Source: Amoebophrya sp. A120 (lineage: Eukaryota > Sar > Dinophyceae > Syndiniales > Amoebophryaceae). Taken from it: a stretch of DNA of 64,000 nt. The notes under the pieces are model-generated. The model was not told the origin of the DNA and made no database searches. It worked only from the letters and a program-made list of their open reading frames with translations. The position numbers were made by a program, and so were the translations under genes. The stretch lies in contig CAJINV010000016.1 of NCBI GenBank assembly GCA_905178155.1, forward strand, positions 558,001 to 622,000, given 5' to 3'. Shown piece by piece: positions 1 through 14,000 of the stretch (the stretch's first letter is position 1; each line of letters opens with the position of its first letter).

Positions 1-1136
1 TCCGTGGATGTTTTCCTGCATTTTCTTCTCCAAAAATTCCTTCTCCTTCTCCACCTCGTCGTTCTTGTAGTTGTGCTGGATCGCCTCTTTCTGGTTTTCA
101 TCTTTATTCTCCTCGACTTCTTCGTCCAAACCGATTTTCATGTGCTTTCTCTGCTGCATCTTAATCTGCTCGATCTCCCGCTCCGCTTCCCTTTTTGAGG
201 CCTCGTTTTTCTTCCGGATCATGGTCTTTATGTCTTCTGTATGCACAGCAAACGTAGAATCGCAAAGTCTGGCGCATGAATTGCAATAGTACAAAGTTTT
301 TCAAAATCGCAAATTGGAATACAAGCGACCGACCACAGTGCAGATAGTTTTCTTGTCTCAATATGCAACATTGCAATTCGCACGGCTTTATACGATTATT
401 TTCCACCCGGCGCATACTCTTCCTTCTTTGCAAATGTCGTTTTCCTCTTCTCCGCCTGTTTCTTCCGGATCATGTCCAAATCTTTCTTCACCAACTGCTC
501 CGGGGTCAGGTTTATCAACTGTAAAAATGTCTGGGTCTGGAAGAGTGTTAAACCTGTCATGCAGGTTTTCCATGACCCATGAGGTCTGGAATGCGGGACC
601 TAGCATGACAGAGTCTGTGAGGTCTCTGCTATGCCTATCCTGCATGAGAAACTCCCTCCCAACTTGGTCGAAAGTGAACAGCATTTGGCCCTCATGCAAC
701 ACAGATTTTCGCATTATTCGGATTTAGCATGACAACTTGCAATCTTCCAGACCCAGACATTTTTGCAATCCATAAGGTTTTCCTTCTTCTTAAACGCGCC
801 CGGCCGTTCGTCTTCGGGTACATCCCCGGAGATCCCCTCTGAGATCTCGCTTGGCGTGTACGCGTGCATGTCGCCGGTTATTTGCTGCATCATGGGCGGG
901 GCGTTGTGCCCAGTTGTCAGCTGTTCATGGTCCTGTCCATCGAGATTCAGCACCGCGGCAGACACAAAAGTGACTGCGACACAGGCGAGCGTGGTTAAAG
1001 GTTGATTCGTCTTTCGGGGGTTGAAAATTCTAGTACCGCCGCTTGCCGCTGTAGAGTTGTACGAGGGTCGTCGTGCTGTGCGGCATGACAAACCGCCGCC
1101 GCGGTCTTTTTCTTTTCTCCGCCGCGGCCGATGCAT
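1..1136 (-). CDS. Gene G3: membrane-anchored coiled-coil protein (3'-partial)
   Basis: ATG at 1136-1134. Exons 1136-775, 512-417, 239-1 give 687 nt, 229 codons, after removal of two elements with one flanking repeat each. The N-terminus is very basic (MHRPRRRKEKDRGGG). One hydrophobic helix (LTTLACVAVTFVSAAVLNL, residues 47-65) follows; it could be a type II anchor or an organelle import signal. Then comes a mixed stretch, and from about residue 125 a highly charged coiled coil (LTPEQLVKKDLDMIRKKQ; EDIKTMIRKKNEASKREAE). It runs off the window with its C-terminus missing. The protein is not recognised. Confidence 0.7.
240..416. mobile_element. Degenerate introner in G3
   Basis: 177 bp, TATGC...GCATA ends, weak inverted similarity (both arms share GAATTGCAAT). 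Flanks TTCTG/CTCTT match 3 of 5. Removal plus 5 bp gives AKKEE-DIKTMIRKK in frame. Looks like an old, decayed copy. Confidence 0.55.
513..774. mobile_element. Introner, family A (subtype A1) in G3
   Basis: 262 bp with GTCTGGGTCTGGAAG-type inverted ends. Exact AGGTT repeats. Removal restores KKKENLTPEQLVKK. Internal sequence is very close to the copy at 12188 in the same orientation. Confidence 0.85.
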
Positions 1137-1936
1137 CTTGTATTCTAATCTCGGCTCTTGATAGATTTAAGTTTTATCGAATGACGTCATTCTCCTTTTT
1201 GTAAAATCACAACAACTGTAAGTGGTCGGACACCTAGAAGTAGAAGAGGTCGGCACTTTTTTTGTGATTTTTCAGACTCAACAGTAGGACATGACTTCAC
1301 ATTGCATATCGCTCTGTCACGGTTCCTCTCCGTTTCGTGATCCATCAAAACCACTCAAGGGCTCGTCTGACTACTGCCGCCCAGAATAGTATTAGAGCCG
1401 TTCGGTGACCTCACTACATATCAACCAAGCTTGCTGCTCATCCCTCTGTCTCAGAAAGAAGAAGGGCGCACCAGAGCCCGTTTTTACGCAAAATCAACAA
1501 ATCTTGGCTCAACAAGTTCGTCCTGCTCTCAGAGACAGAGACAGACGGGTCTTGAACAAGAAAAAAGTGGAAAACTGCTCCGCGTCTCCTTCAATACCAG
1601 CCAGACCGGTGCAGCCTACTGGAAGACTGATATCTTGTCCATGTGTGTCTATTTCGCGTAAAACTGAGAGGAAAAACTGCGTTGCATTCAGGCACGAAAC
1701 GATTACGACTACCTGGATCTGTCGTCCTGAATTCGTGTTTCGTTGATTGTTCATTGAGTCTTAAATATTGTTGTCGGTAACTTGACGTTGTAATCTTGTC
1801 TAAAATAGTACGAGTACCATAGTACCTACTTACTTAAGTAATTGTCGAACTTCTGCTTCATCTTCAAACAAACAATGCCTTCTAAGAGGCACCTGGCTGC
1901 TCACAATGAGCTGCACCGTCTACTGTCCCACACTTC
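1137..1936. other. Intergenic spacer between G2 and G3
   Basis: About 800 bases with no convincing ORF and no introner. It lies between the G2 stop and the G3 ATG, so it should hold the G2 3' end and G3 upstream region. I see no RNA gene or named regulatory motif. Confidence 0.55.
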
Positions 1937-2033
1937 CTACTCCAAACACCGTCCCGCCCGGATCTGGTCCACGCAACAGGCGGGTGAAACTTTGGCCTGA
2001 ATTTCTCTCCGGTACTCTTCTTCAACCAGCGAC
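1937..2033 (-). CDS. G2 last exon
   Basis: After the family-E element the frame continues as RMSLVEEEYRREIQAKV and SPACCVDQIRAGRCLE, then TAG at 1939-1937. The short exon depends on the frame logic at one junction (GCGAC repeats). Confidence 0.6.
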
Positions 2034-5000
2034 TATGCAAAGAAAAAAGTGTTACAGTTACACATTTGTTGTCAATTCAGCAACACAAATTTATCTGCAT
2101 GAGAAAGAAAACTTGCAATGCAGAAATCCTACGGGAAAACACCTATGAAACGAGGCTGCTATGCATATCCGGCATGACAGAGCTTGTCTGTCTTGCTTGG
2201 CCTGCAACACAATGTGTAACTGTAACACTTTTTTCTCGCGATAGCGACATCCGCATTTTTTCCGGGTCGTACCTGCTTCCCAGTCTTCCTTTATCCTTCA
2301 ATTTCTGCCCGTGCCGCCACTTTTTCGCGAGAAATCTTTCGAAATCCCGGTTTGTGATAGACGTGGGGACCTCCACCTTTTGATGTTGTTCACCTGTTGA
2401 ATCCCTACTGAATCCGCTTTTCGAAGTAGCACGACCTCCTGCTGTACTAGCAGTTGTATCGAAAAACAATAATTTCATCCTTGATCTCCTTTTCTTCTTT
2501 TTTGCGAACCTGTCCTCCTCAAAAGCGATTTTCAAATCCTTTTCACTTGGCCGCTCGAACCGATCCAAAATCTGCAGCGCAATGATGACAAAGAGGATGA
2601 AAAAAAACAGCAAGGTGTCGAACGTCGTGATGCCGACAAACACTTCCCGGGTGGTGAAATCGACAAATTTGTAAACTTCCTGCGCAAAAATCGCGCAAAC
2701 CCGGCAAAAAAACCGGTTTTCGTTTTTTGACCGGAAGTACCGGATCATCCCGTCCTTGCCGTAGTGGTACTCCGGCTGGCCCATGAGTCGCTGCAGGGAC
2801 AAATGCGCCGCTTCGGTCTCCTTCATGCGGTTCCGTTTGCGGTGGTAGATCTCTTTCTGTTTGTTTCTTTCTTCTTCCTGCCGGGCGCGGTCCTCCTCGA
2901 GGATTATTTGGGCGTGGTTGTAGTTTTTGATATTGTAGTTGTTTTTGTCGTCCGCCTGTTTTTTCTCGCCTGCTGCTTCATCTGGATTTCCACCTTCGGA
3001 AAAAGATTGCACGTTGGAGCCACCACCTCCTATTGTACCCCCATGAAGATCAACGGGGGTCGAACCTGTTGCAGTAGACCTGACATTTTTATCCATCGCC
3101 GTTTTACTCCCCAATTGTCCGTGCTCAGAGCGAGAAGAGGGAGAAGAAGAAGTAGTGCCGGAATTATTTCTACCACCACCACGACCTCCAGAGTTAACAT
3201 GATTTTCCCTCTCCAGCAATTCGCTTTTCCGGACAATGTTCTCGACCGCGTGCTTCCTTGTCAGCGCCGCTTCCCGCTCCTGTTCCTCAAAATCGAAAAA
3301 CCAGTCCGGCTTTAACCCTTGATCCGGCCGCGCCACGTTCTTATTGGTCGCAACTTTCCTGACCGGTCGCTTCGGGTCCACTTCTAGCCGGACCGAGTCT
3401 TCTGTGGCCGCCTTCCGCAGTTTTTCAATAATGTTGTGATACACCAGCTTCACGTCCAAAATGTCGTCGGAGGTTCTGGAAATGTGTCGTAGATTTGACG
3501 CAAGATGACCTTGTTCGCCGTGTTTGTTTTTGCTCGTTGTCTTCGACGTACTCGTGCGATCATCGGTCGCAGGGTCATCGTGGTTGTTCATTTCAGTTTC
3601 TTGTGGATTACCGCGCTTACTAGTACCATCCCCACGCGGTTCCGTCTCCTTCCCCCGTTCTCGTCGTTTCTTCCGTCTTTTCCTCGCCGCCCGCCCGTCC
3701 TCGGTGAAGAGCGTTTCCAGCTCCTTTTCGCTGACGGATAAGCCAATTATCCAGTGCAAATATGTCTGGGTCTGGAGATATTGGAACTTGTCATGCAAAC
3801 TCTCGATCAGAGAAAAGTTTGTGTTGCGTCAGCACCAAAAGTTGTCCATTTTTGCCGCACCCAAGCATTTAGCTTCTCGTGCGAGACAACCATTACGAGA
3901 CCTGGACAAAGCTCGTAATGCTTTTGCGGGCATTCCAGAGCATCTCCGTGATCCAAAAGATGCATGACAAACTCCTGCTTTCTTCCAGACCCAGACATAC
4001 TTGCATTTGATACCAATCAACAAGTCCTTAAACCCGAAGTCCATACTGATCGCGTCGTACGGTGCGCGGGAGTGGTCCGTGTGTCCCTCGATAGAGAACA
4101 CCCGGTTGTTGATCTTCAGGAAGAGCTTTTGTAGCTTCGAGAAGGTAAGTAACGGGTCGTTGAGGAGGGACACGGGCATTTTATACTCCACCTTCACGTG
4201 CCGCCACCAGAGAGGGTCCGACGCTGGTCTCTGCTGTAACTGTTGCCGATCTTTTTCGTAGAACAACGCTCCGGGGTTTGGTTGCACCGGCGTCCCGTCG
4301 GGAGTGACTGTAGCTGGTGTTGCGCTTCCGCCAGTATGAAAAGAAGTCCCCCCATGATCGCCAGCAGCGGCAGCAGCACCGGCGAAATTCGCCTCCCCAG
4401 TGGCCCCGTCGCGGATAAACTGAAATTCGTTACCTCCGGTGGTTTTCAGGGCGTCCACGATGATTTTTTGCCACGTTTTCTTCACTTTCACCGTCTTCAT
4501 CACAGTGACCTTTTGCTTGTTGTCCCGAGGACTTGCTGGTGTTGCTGGTCCATGCAGCCCGTTGGACGGAAAATTATTGTTAATAGCCTTGTCTTGCTCC
4601 CCCGTCGTGGAGCGAAAGAACGCACTGTCCTGATCAATATCGGATCCCGCATTGGAGATGATCGAATCTCCCCCCGGCGTCGATTTCCGCATAAACGTGT
4701 TCGGGTCCGCCATCTTGAAGCCCGGTGGGGGTTCTAACGGGGGCAACACAACTCCGGGGACATTACTGAAACGTTGTGGCGATGTTGATGAAAGTGGTAC
4801 TCCTGCGAAAAAGGGCTTTGGTAGTTGGTGTGCAGCTCCTAACAACGAAGATCTTCCCGCGGGGTTCATTGTTGCACCACCACCTTCACCCAGCGGAGAA
4901 GCAGGGGGGGAGGAGTTTGGACTAGACCAGGGGGGTAGATTCGGAGGCGTGAAGGGCGCGGAAGATGATCCGAGATTCGAATCCGAATGTTCATCATGAA

Positions 5001-8000
5001 GATCAGCTGTGAAATTACTGGAAAGCAGTCCCGGACCCGACAGCACGGACGAGGAGCCCGCGAAGTCTCCTGATGAACGACCTGATGGGCTTGTTCCGGG
5101 AAGCTGCCCGCTGCCACGAACTATGCCAACATCTCTTTCGAAGTCAGAACCGGGGTCGTTGTTAAAAGCGCCGCCAGCTGCAGCATTTTGCGCCAGGACC
5201 GAACTGAGTTGTAGCTGGTCGTTCCCGGCTAGATTTTCAGGATTTTCATGGCGAGGACGAGCACCAGTGGCAGAGGTTCTAGTACCCGCAGCAGCACTAC
5301 TGTTCCCACGAACATCACCAGACACGCGGTAGGTCTCCGTACTTGGGACTTGGATGTGTGCTATCAAATGTAAAAATGTCTGGGTCTGGAAGGATCCGAA
5401 CCTGTGATGCGCATTTTCGAACACAGAAAAATCTCTCATGCATCGGTAGCAAAAGCTGCCCAATTCTGTCGCCAAAATGGGGGACTTTTCATGCCGGTTC
5501 GGCATTGCGGAAGCTTCTCGAAACCTGTGATGCTAGCGCTTCCATGCCAGACCTTCTGTGTCATGCAAAAACAGCATGAATCTTCCAGACCCAGACATTT
5601 TTACACTTGATATGCGCGTAGGCGAAGTCGCTGCTGCTGTCAATTTCTGAGTCGTTGTCTCCGTTGATACTTTCATCCTCGAACTCGTCCCCGTTGTACT
5701 CGGAGTATCCTGAGAAAAAACGTCCCCACACCAGAGTCAACATGGAAAGTCTGCTATACAAATCGCACAGCTTTGGTTGTTTGGCATGACAAGTTTGTCC
5801 TCGTAGTGTGATCCTGTTTAGCTAGCTCAGAAGCATCACAGATCTAGCATATCATGCTGATCCTAGCATCACACGGTCCCAAATACGAATAGAAAATGCT
5901 TCTCATGGGGCTCCGCATAAGAAACTTTTTTGGCATACGGAATTGCATGACAACTCTGGGGTGGGCACGTTTGTACACTGGATACGGAGTTCAAGAAGTT
6001 TTGCAGGTAATACCGCCACTTTTCCTGGAAATTCGCCCGCTCCTTCTTCCGCGCGTTCTCCTCCGCGGTGGGTAAATGCGGCAGCTTCGGCGAGTTGCAG
6101 CCGAACCCCAGACCCCACGCGGATTGGAAATTGAACGGACTGGGTGACTATCAAATGCAAAAATGTCTGGGTCTGGAACAAAGCAACCTGTCATGCTGAA
6201 TCTGAATCATGTAAAAATCTGTGTTGCATGATAGCCAAAAGCTGTCCACTGTTGACCTAATCGAGAGGCAGTTTCTCATGCAGGGTAGGCATGGATGATT
6301 GAACTCTCACAGAATCTGTCATGCTATGTCCTACATACCAGACCTCATGGGTCATGGAAAACCTGCATGACAAGTCTGGCATTCTTCCAGACCCAGACAT
6401 CTTTGCAGTTCATAGTGACTCGTCCCCGGAATCTGGCGCGGACTCGAGGTCAATGCTCCCGTCGGGATTTTGCTGCAAGAAATTGCCCCCCGGCGTGCCG
6501 AAACTGAAGCGCTCCCCGGAGGCGGAAACCTGGATGTTTTGGTTGCTGCGGTTCAGTAGATTGTCCGAAGAGTCCCGGGGGGCAGCGCCGTGATTGGAGA
6601 GGCGATTGTTGTTTCCCCACGAGTTTCTCTGGCCTGCGAAGCTGTTTCTTTGCTGTCTCTTCAGTTGCTTATACGTCGGCGTCTGGAGTTTCGGCATCAT
6701 GCACCGCATGTCGTCTTCCGATATCAAATGTAAAAATGTCTGGGTCTGGAAGGGTGCAAGGTTTGTCATGCTTGTCTGGCATGACTGAAAAGTCTGTGAT
6801 GCGTGTCCAGGAAGAGACCCTTTTGCTTGTCATGCAAAAACGCAGTTTGTCATGCGGAAAACGCAACACTAAGCCCCGGAAATATTTCTCATGCTTGGCT
6901 ATGCATTAGTACGGACCATTCACTATTCACAACTCAGCATTACAAGTTTCCAGACCCAGACATTTTTACATTTGATATCCGAAAAAATTTCCTCAAACTT
7001 CTCCCGCTCAGTGATGGCATTCACGTCGATCTCCCCGTTATTTGTGGAAAAAGGGTCGCCGTCGTCCCGTTTAGACGTACTTTTGTTCTTCCCCACGACC
7101 GGGGAACCTGGATTTGCTTTGTTCCCTTTGTAGTTTTCACCCCGCAGATAGCCGTCGCGCTTGTCGAGGAAATTCTGCTCCGCACCGCGGGATTCGGACG
7201 CCGGTCGGAAATTCGACCCAAAGTCCGGGACCGGAGCGAGGCCCATGGGCGTCAAATCATCGTTGTCGTCGTTCAATGCCCCGGGCCTTCTTCTGTTCGC
7301 TTTCGGTCGAGGAACTTGTTCTGTAGATAGCTGTTTTCCAGTTACCGCAGCTAGTGCAGCAGGAATTTGTGTTGGTAGTCCGCTGGTCGTTGCTGTACCT
7401 CCGGGACCACCAGCGGCACCTCCGGGACCACGAGTCAAACCAGGAGTGGCAGCCAAGGCGGAGGAAGACGACGACGACCCTTCTGTCGCCGTTGTTCCCA
7501 CTTCTTGATGTCCTTGCGAGGACGAGGAGGTAGACGCCTCGTCAGGTCCTCCTTCGGGTGTGCGCGAACGCGAGCTGCGCTCATGGTAATGACTGTCGTA
7601 CTGCACCACAGGGCTCCGATGTTTCGCCAATATGGCGCTCACACGCCCGGTGAACAAAGGTGAAGACGACCCAGCACCACCTGGAGTTGCTCTCTTCGGT
7701 TCGGACGGGGGCTGACTCGTACTATGACCGGCTGGTGCAGTTGCTGTTGCACCCGCCTTCGGCGTGGCTGCAACAGGTGCTGGAGTACCAGCAGCAGTCT
7801 CTACTCCACCGAAAGCAGTATGTTCCCCATGATGACCTTGTTCCTGCCCCGCACTACTAGTACCTGGGGGCTGCACTCCTGGGGACGGCGCGCCTTCACT
7901 CGATCCGTTCCTACTACTCTGCCTCTCCTCCTCGAATTGCACGGCCGCGCTCTCGACGTGATCCGCCATGAGCGACGTCTTGTTTTCCATTAGCCGGCTC

Positions 8001-11000
8001 TGTACGTAAAACCGGTAGAAATACTTCAAATTCGCGACTTTCTTCAGGTGGGCAAAAATCTGAAAATCCCTTTCCGATTCCTCCCGCAGGTCCTGTCTCG
8101 CAACCGCGTGATCTTGTGACTGCGGCGCGAAGAGAAAGCACCCATTCCCGTTGGTGTTCGACGTTGGTTGCGGCGTCTGTGGGGGTTGGATCAAATTCCC
8201 CGCGGAATCTATCCTGGATCGGATCGGCTCCTGCCCCTCGTGGGATGGGGAGAGGTTCCGCTTCGCTGCTCCAAAACCCGCGGCGCCGCTCCCCGCAGAA
8301 TCCCCGCGCTTCAGAAGTTTCAAATTTGCTAACACTTGTTGTCCCGCTTGCTGAAAAAGCTTCAGCGGTTTGTCGTAGCCGTCGCAAAAGTATGAATTGC
8401 AAAAGTATCGCACTCGTATAAATGCATTACAAATTTTCTCAGCATGAGAAAAGAAATTTGTAATGCGAATTTACCTTTAGGAAAACATTTGTAATGCATG
8501 ACTGCAATACGAGTGCGATATTTTTGCACAGGATAAAAAGGATTTCACCGCAGACGTGATCCACTGGCCGCGGCCGGGTTTTCCCCCCTTGAAAATGTCC
8601 ATATTGCGGAAGAAATCGTCCGGCTCGGGCTCTACCGGAGGTTTGGGCTTGGGCTTCGGAGCACCAGCAGTACTATGTTTCGGCGTGCCGTGCTGCAGAG
8701 CCGCTCTCGGAAGCATCGCAGTGGGACTGGGTTTTGGTCGGGGCGGAAGATGTCCTTCTTGTTGCGGGTGATTTATTTTGCTCATCCCACCTTCGTCTTT
8801 TGTCCTGCTATGCAGTTGCTGCTCTGCCCGCGCCCTCGCTGTTCTCGACTTCGGTGTCGGCTGCGCTCGGTCTTTAGTTGTACTCGGTGTCTTAGTATTG
8901 CGACGGTCCGCGAAGCCTGCGTCGCTTCGGTCGAAATCGGGCTCCAAATTGTCCAGTTCCGGTGGCGGTGTGCGAAGCCTGGTTGTTCCAGCAGTTCCTC
9001 CGCGCACAATGTGTCCATCTACCATGTAAGCATTGTTACCACCTCCAATTCCACCACCACCGCCAATATCCCCCGCAGCAGCCCCCGGCGCAAGATTTCT
9101 TTTAGGCCCCCCAGCAAGCTCCTTCGTCCTACTCCGCGCCGGGGGCGTGGGCATCGCACTAGTACTTGCCGTTCCCACCGACGCGGCGCGAGAGGTGGTG
9201 AAACTGATCGAGGATTTCGGCTCTTTTGCAGGATCATTTTGATAGCCTTCCTCATCCGTGTCTACGTATTTTCCGTCGATAAAGGTGCTATCTTCCACCG
9301 TGCCCTGGCCGATTTGGATCCCGCACACGAACAGCGTCGCGGCGGCAGCTTCCTTTTTCCGCTGGTTTTTCGTAAGTTTCTTGGAAGTTTTTTTCTTTCC
9401 CTTCTTGATAGTACTATGTGCCGAAGCATCTGTCTTAGTGTTCGTTGGCATCGTCCTGTTCGCGCCGATTTTTGGGCTGTCGAGATTCGAGTCCTGCGAG
9501 CCCAGATGCGAAGAGCCCAAGGAAGCCCGCTCTGCTTCGGTTTCTGCGGTTGACGTTGAGGAGTCCCGCACTAGTTCAGGCGCATTGAACGGAAGAACTC
9601 CACTACTGTTCTTTCCCGGGGGCGCGGAAGAACTTCCAGCTGCAGGTCCTCGTGATGAAAAACCCACACCTTCTCCCACATTCTCTAACTTTTTCCTCCC
9701 AAGGTCACTTGCTGGTGACGCTTGTCTACTTTCCTTGTCCTGCTCCCTTCTTCTCTTGTCTAATTTTTCCCGGCTCGTGGTCTTGCAGTTACCATACACG
9801 GCGTCTTCGTAGATCTTCTGAAACGACGGGTTTTTCTGTCTTTCCGCTACAGTGAAGCTGTCGCAAGAGGGGATCTTTTTGTCCCAACTGTTCGGTATGT
9901 CCACGATTTCGCTGTCGCGGTAAATCGCGAGGTGGGTCAGACTGGTTCTTTCCTCCCTTTCGTTGAAGGTGAAAAACCGCAACGCATTCCCCATCCGCCA
10001 CTCCACCGAACACCGGATGGAATGCAGTCCAGCCATCGACTGGTACGATGCGCCCTCCATGCCCCGCTCTTTCATCGGAACAGAATTTTCGCTAGCTCCT
10101 GCTGGTGCGCCAGTGTGGTCAACACCCGGGGGACTAGCGCCGGTTGTACTAGGCTGTGTTGCTTTCTTTTTCCTCGGGTCTTCCAAAACCGCCCGGCTGT
10201 GCGGGATGGGCGCCGCTTTGCTCGGGTAATATCCTGAGTAAAAACGTCCCCACACCAGAGTTGTCATGCAAATCTGCATGCCAAAAAAGTTTGTCATGCG
10301 GAGCGCCATGAGAGGCATTTTATAGTCGTGCTTTGGAATTTGTGACGCTACAATCCGCATGATATACTGGATATGTGATGCTGCTGAACTACCTAAACAG
10401 GATGACACTACGAGGAGAACCTTGTCATGCCAAACGACCAAAGCTGGGTGATTTGTCTAGCAGATTTCCCATCTTGACTCTGGTGTGGGGACGTTTTTAC
10501 AAATGATAGGTAAGCCCACGGGTTCATGTGGTCGCTTTCCAGATGCAGCAAATCCAGCGCCACCATGTTCTCCGCAGATTTACCAAACAGCGAAATTTGG
10601 TCCTCCACCGGCATGTCGAGCATGCTACTCAGGTGCTGCCGCGGTCCCAACGACGGGATAACGACCGGAAGAGCTTGCTCGCTGTTGGTGGTTTGCGTTC
10701 TACTGTCCGGGGGAAGGGGAACTCCTGCACCAGCAGTACCAGCGGCCGGAGCAGTTTGCTGGGTGAGACTCCGGCGCGGCGGTTGTGCAGTCGCAGCCGC
10801 AAAAGAACCTCCTTCACCGCCACCTCCGAAAAGTCCGCCCTGAGAAGGTGCACGACCCTGACCCTGACTGATACTCTCAAAAATTTCCTTGTCTGTCATG
10901 CCTTGGAAAGTACTGTGCGTCGTGCTCTGCGCCTGCTGCTCCACACTTCGCTCCTGATTGGCCGTCCGCTCCCTCGCTGCCCTCCGCGCGGTTTGCTCAG

Positions 11001-14000
11001 GGGACTCGGGGCGTGTTTTCGGGACCGTTTTGTCGATGGGAAAGATCCGTAAGGGCCACTCCTCCCGGAAAGATTCCTCATCGCACGTGAACCGTAAGAA
11101 CAAAACCACCCTTAGCCTTTCACTCGCGATAGACTCCGGCGTGACGATTTGATTCCGCGCAACCAGTATGAACTGCAAATATGTCTGGGTCTGGAAGATT
11201 GCCAGGCTTGTCATGCGTATTTTGTATAACCCATGACGCCTGTAATGCATGCCCTAGCATCACAGATTTTTAGAGGGCTTCCTGATTCTTATTCCGCATG
11301 ACAAATGCCCTCTCTGCGTAGCACAAACTGGAGTGCTCTTGCTAGTCATGCAATACAGATTTTTTTTGGAATCCAAAGACAGCATCACAAGTTACCACCT
11401 TCCAGACCCCGACATATTTGCAATGCATAACCAGCGCCGGCCGCTCCACTTGCAGTTGCTGGAAGGAAAACATGGATGTGTGGGGGAGCCAGGTTAAGCC
11501 TAATTTCCCACAGGAATCCACCACCGCGGTCTTCCACTCAAAATCCTTTCGCGGCTCACTAGCGTGCGCCCACGTGTGCAGCACGTCCTTCGGCCGGTAG
11601 GACAGCACGATATTTCCGAGTTGCGGGGGCGGTTGGTAATATCCTGGGTTGCGGGGTACGACTAGGGGCTTGCGTCGAGTGCTTGCTTTGGTGCCAGAAG
11701 ATGTACTAGCTTGCTGGTCAGGCAGAAGATTTTGATTCGTACCGGCCATCAACCGGCGGTGCTGGGCACGAGTTGTACTCGCAGGAGCAACAACCCCACC
11801 GGTAGCAGTTCCGTGTACTGTTGTTGGGCCACCGGCGGGTGGAACAAGTCCTCCAACACCACCAACCCCCGGCGAAGCAGTGGACGACGCCCGCTCTGTC
11901 TCGTACAGCTGCCAATAGTCTTTTTTCTTCCGCTTCTCCGCATCTTTTTTGTCCTGGTCCGAGGTGTTCGCGTCGAACCGCTTGCTGTTATGAACTGCAA
12001 AAGTAACGTACTAGTATGAATAGCATCACAAATTCCCTCAGCATTAGAAATGGAATTTGCAATGCTAATTTACCTTAGGAAGAAGATTTGTCATGCATGT
12101 TTGCAATTAGTACGAGTACGATGCTTTTGCAGTTCATAGCTGTAACTCTTCATCAAATTCTGCCAATGGTCGTACACCAAACCCCGTTATGCATTGCAAA
12201 TATGTCTTGCTCTGGAAGGTTGGACCTTGTAATGCAGGTTTCCCATGACCCATGAGGTCTGGAATGCGGGACCTAGCATGACAGAGTCTGTGGGGTCTCT
12301 GTCATGCCTCTCCTGCATGAGAAACTCCCTCCCAACTTGATCGAAAGTGGACAGCGCTTGGCACTCATGCAACAGAGATTTTTGCATGATTCGGATTTAG
12401 CATGACAAGCTGCAATCTTCGTCTTCCAGACCCAGACACTTTTGCATTTGATACCCGCTCCTTCAGGATTTCCTTCCGCGCCTTCTGGATCCACATCACG
12501 CTCGCGTCGATTTCGGGCGTATCAAATGTAAAAATGTCTGGGTCTGGAAGAATGCGCGATTTGTCATGCAGTTTTTTCATGACCCCTGAAGCGTGGAATG
12601 CAGGACCTAGCATCACAGACTTTTGGAGGGCTCCCTGATGCGCCTTCCGCATGAGAAATGCCCCCTCCGCGTAGCACAAGCTGGACCTTTCTTGCTGGTC
12701 ATGCAACACTAATTTTTTTAGAATCCAAAAACAGCATGACAAGTTGCATTCTTCCAGACCCAGACATTTTTACATTTGATAAGGCGGGGAAAGGTGCAAA
12801 TTATTCCCAGACAAGCGGTTATATCCGTTCTGGTTGATCTCCATGCCCTCGTACTCCTCGTGATTGAAAAAATAATTCGGCCCCTCCGCCATCGACCGCC
12901 CTCCCTGGTTCTTCTCCATGTTGAAGTGAAACATCTGCGGGTCTTTGATCCTCCCGGTTGCTTTGAACCGATTGAAGTTTTGTTCGTTCATCGCTCCGGG
13001 GTAGGGGGTTGTCGACGCCGTCCAGGTGGAAGTGGCGTAAATCCTGTCAGCTAAATCTCTTTTCCCTTGTTCCAATCTAGCGTGCTCAGGTAAAAATTTC
13101 TCGATTTGCAAATCGGTCAATTCCTGATCGTAAGCCGGCCGCTCGATGTTCCAGCATAAAATTCTCGTGCAAATCAGCGGCTGCGTGTTCTTCCTCCGGT
13201 CTTTCAACGAGATTTGCTTTTGCGAGTCTTCGTCGTACGTCATTTTTTCCGGTGAGAACAGCATATCCACTTCAACGGGGCTGAAAAAACACCGTTGCAC
13301 CCGCGCGCTTGCCATGATCGTACAGCCATGGGCCTCCAGTTGCTGTCGGAAGCGGTGCAAAGTTTTCTTCCGAAAATAGTTCAAATTACTGACTTTTTTC
13401 TCGTAGTCCACTTTCATTTTGAAATAGTTTGGGACCGAATCGTCCAACGGGTTGTGGCTCATGTACAGCAATTGCATGCGATGCAGCTGCTGCAATTTTA
13501 CCCACTCGTGCTTCCGCCGCGCGTGGCTTTTGCCGGTGTTGGTCGCGGCCTCGGAAAGCATAGCTGTTGTTGCCCCCTCCGAAGTGTACTGTGGCGGCTG
13601 GTCGTGCGCGAAAGGATAATTGTCTGGAAGATGCTGTTCTCCATTGCTGCTACCACCACCAGGTTTTCCGGTTCCGCTGTTGGTAGTCGTGCCGCTGTTT
13701 TTTGACGATGACCTCGTACCTGGATTTGTGGTTTCAAAATGGAGTTTTGAATGGTGCTGCTGTGCTGCTCCTGATCCTGCTGCTGCCGGGCTTGCTGGCT
13801 GCTCGGTAGCTGCTGTTTCACCAGTTCCTGCACCCTGTCTCAAATTTTTGGATGCACTCGGGCTATTTGGATTGGAGTCCTTCTCTTCGATCCTCGATAA
13901 CTTCAGCGAGTCCTTGAATTCATGGACAAACACGCCGGTTTCTTCGTCCCACTCAGACCTGTAAATCTGGTCAAGTTCCGCCGCCGACTCCACGTCGTTT

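Noticed and set aside
513-774. Alternative GT-AG splicing inside the element arms (GTCTGG...ACAG)
   Set aside because: It is in frame here and would keep nine extra codons, but most family-A copies have no AG at the matching place, so it cannot be the general rule.
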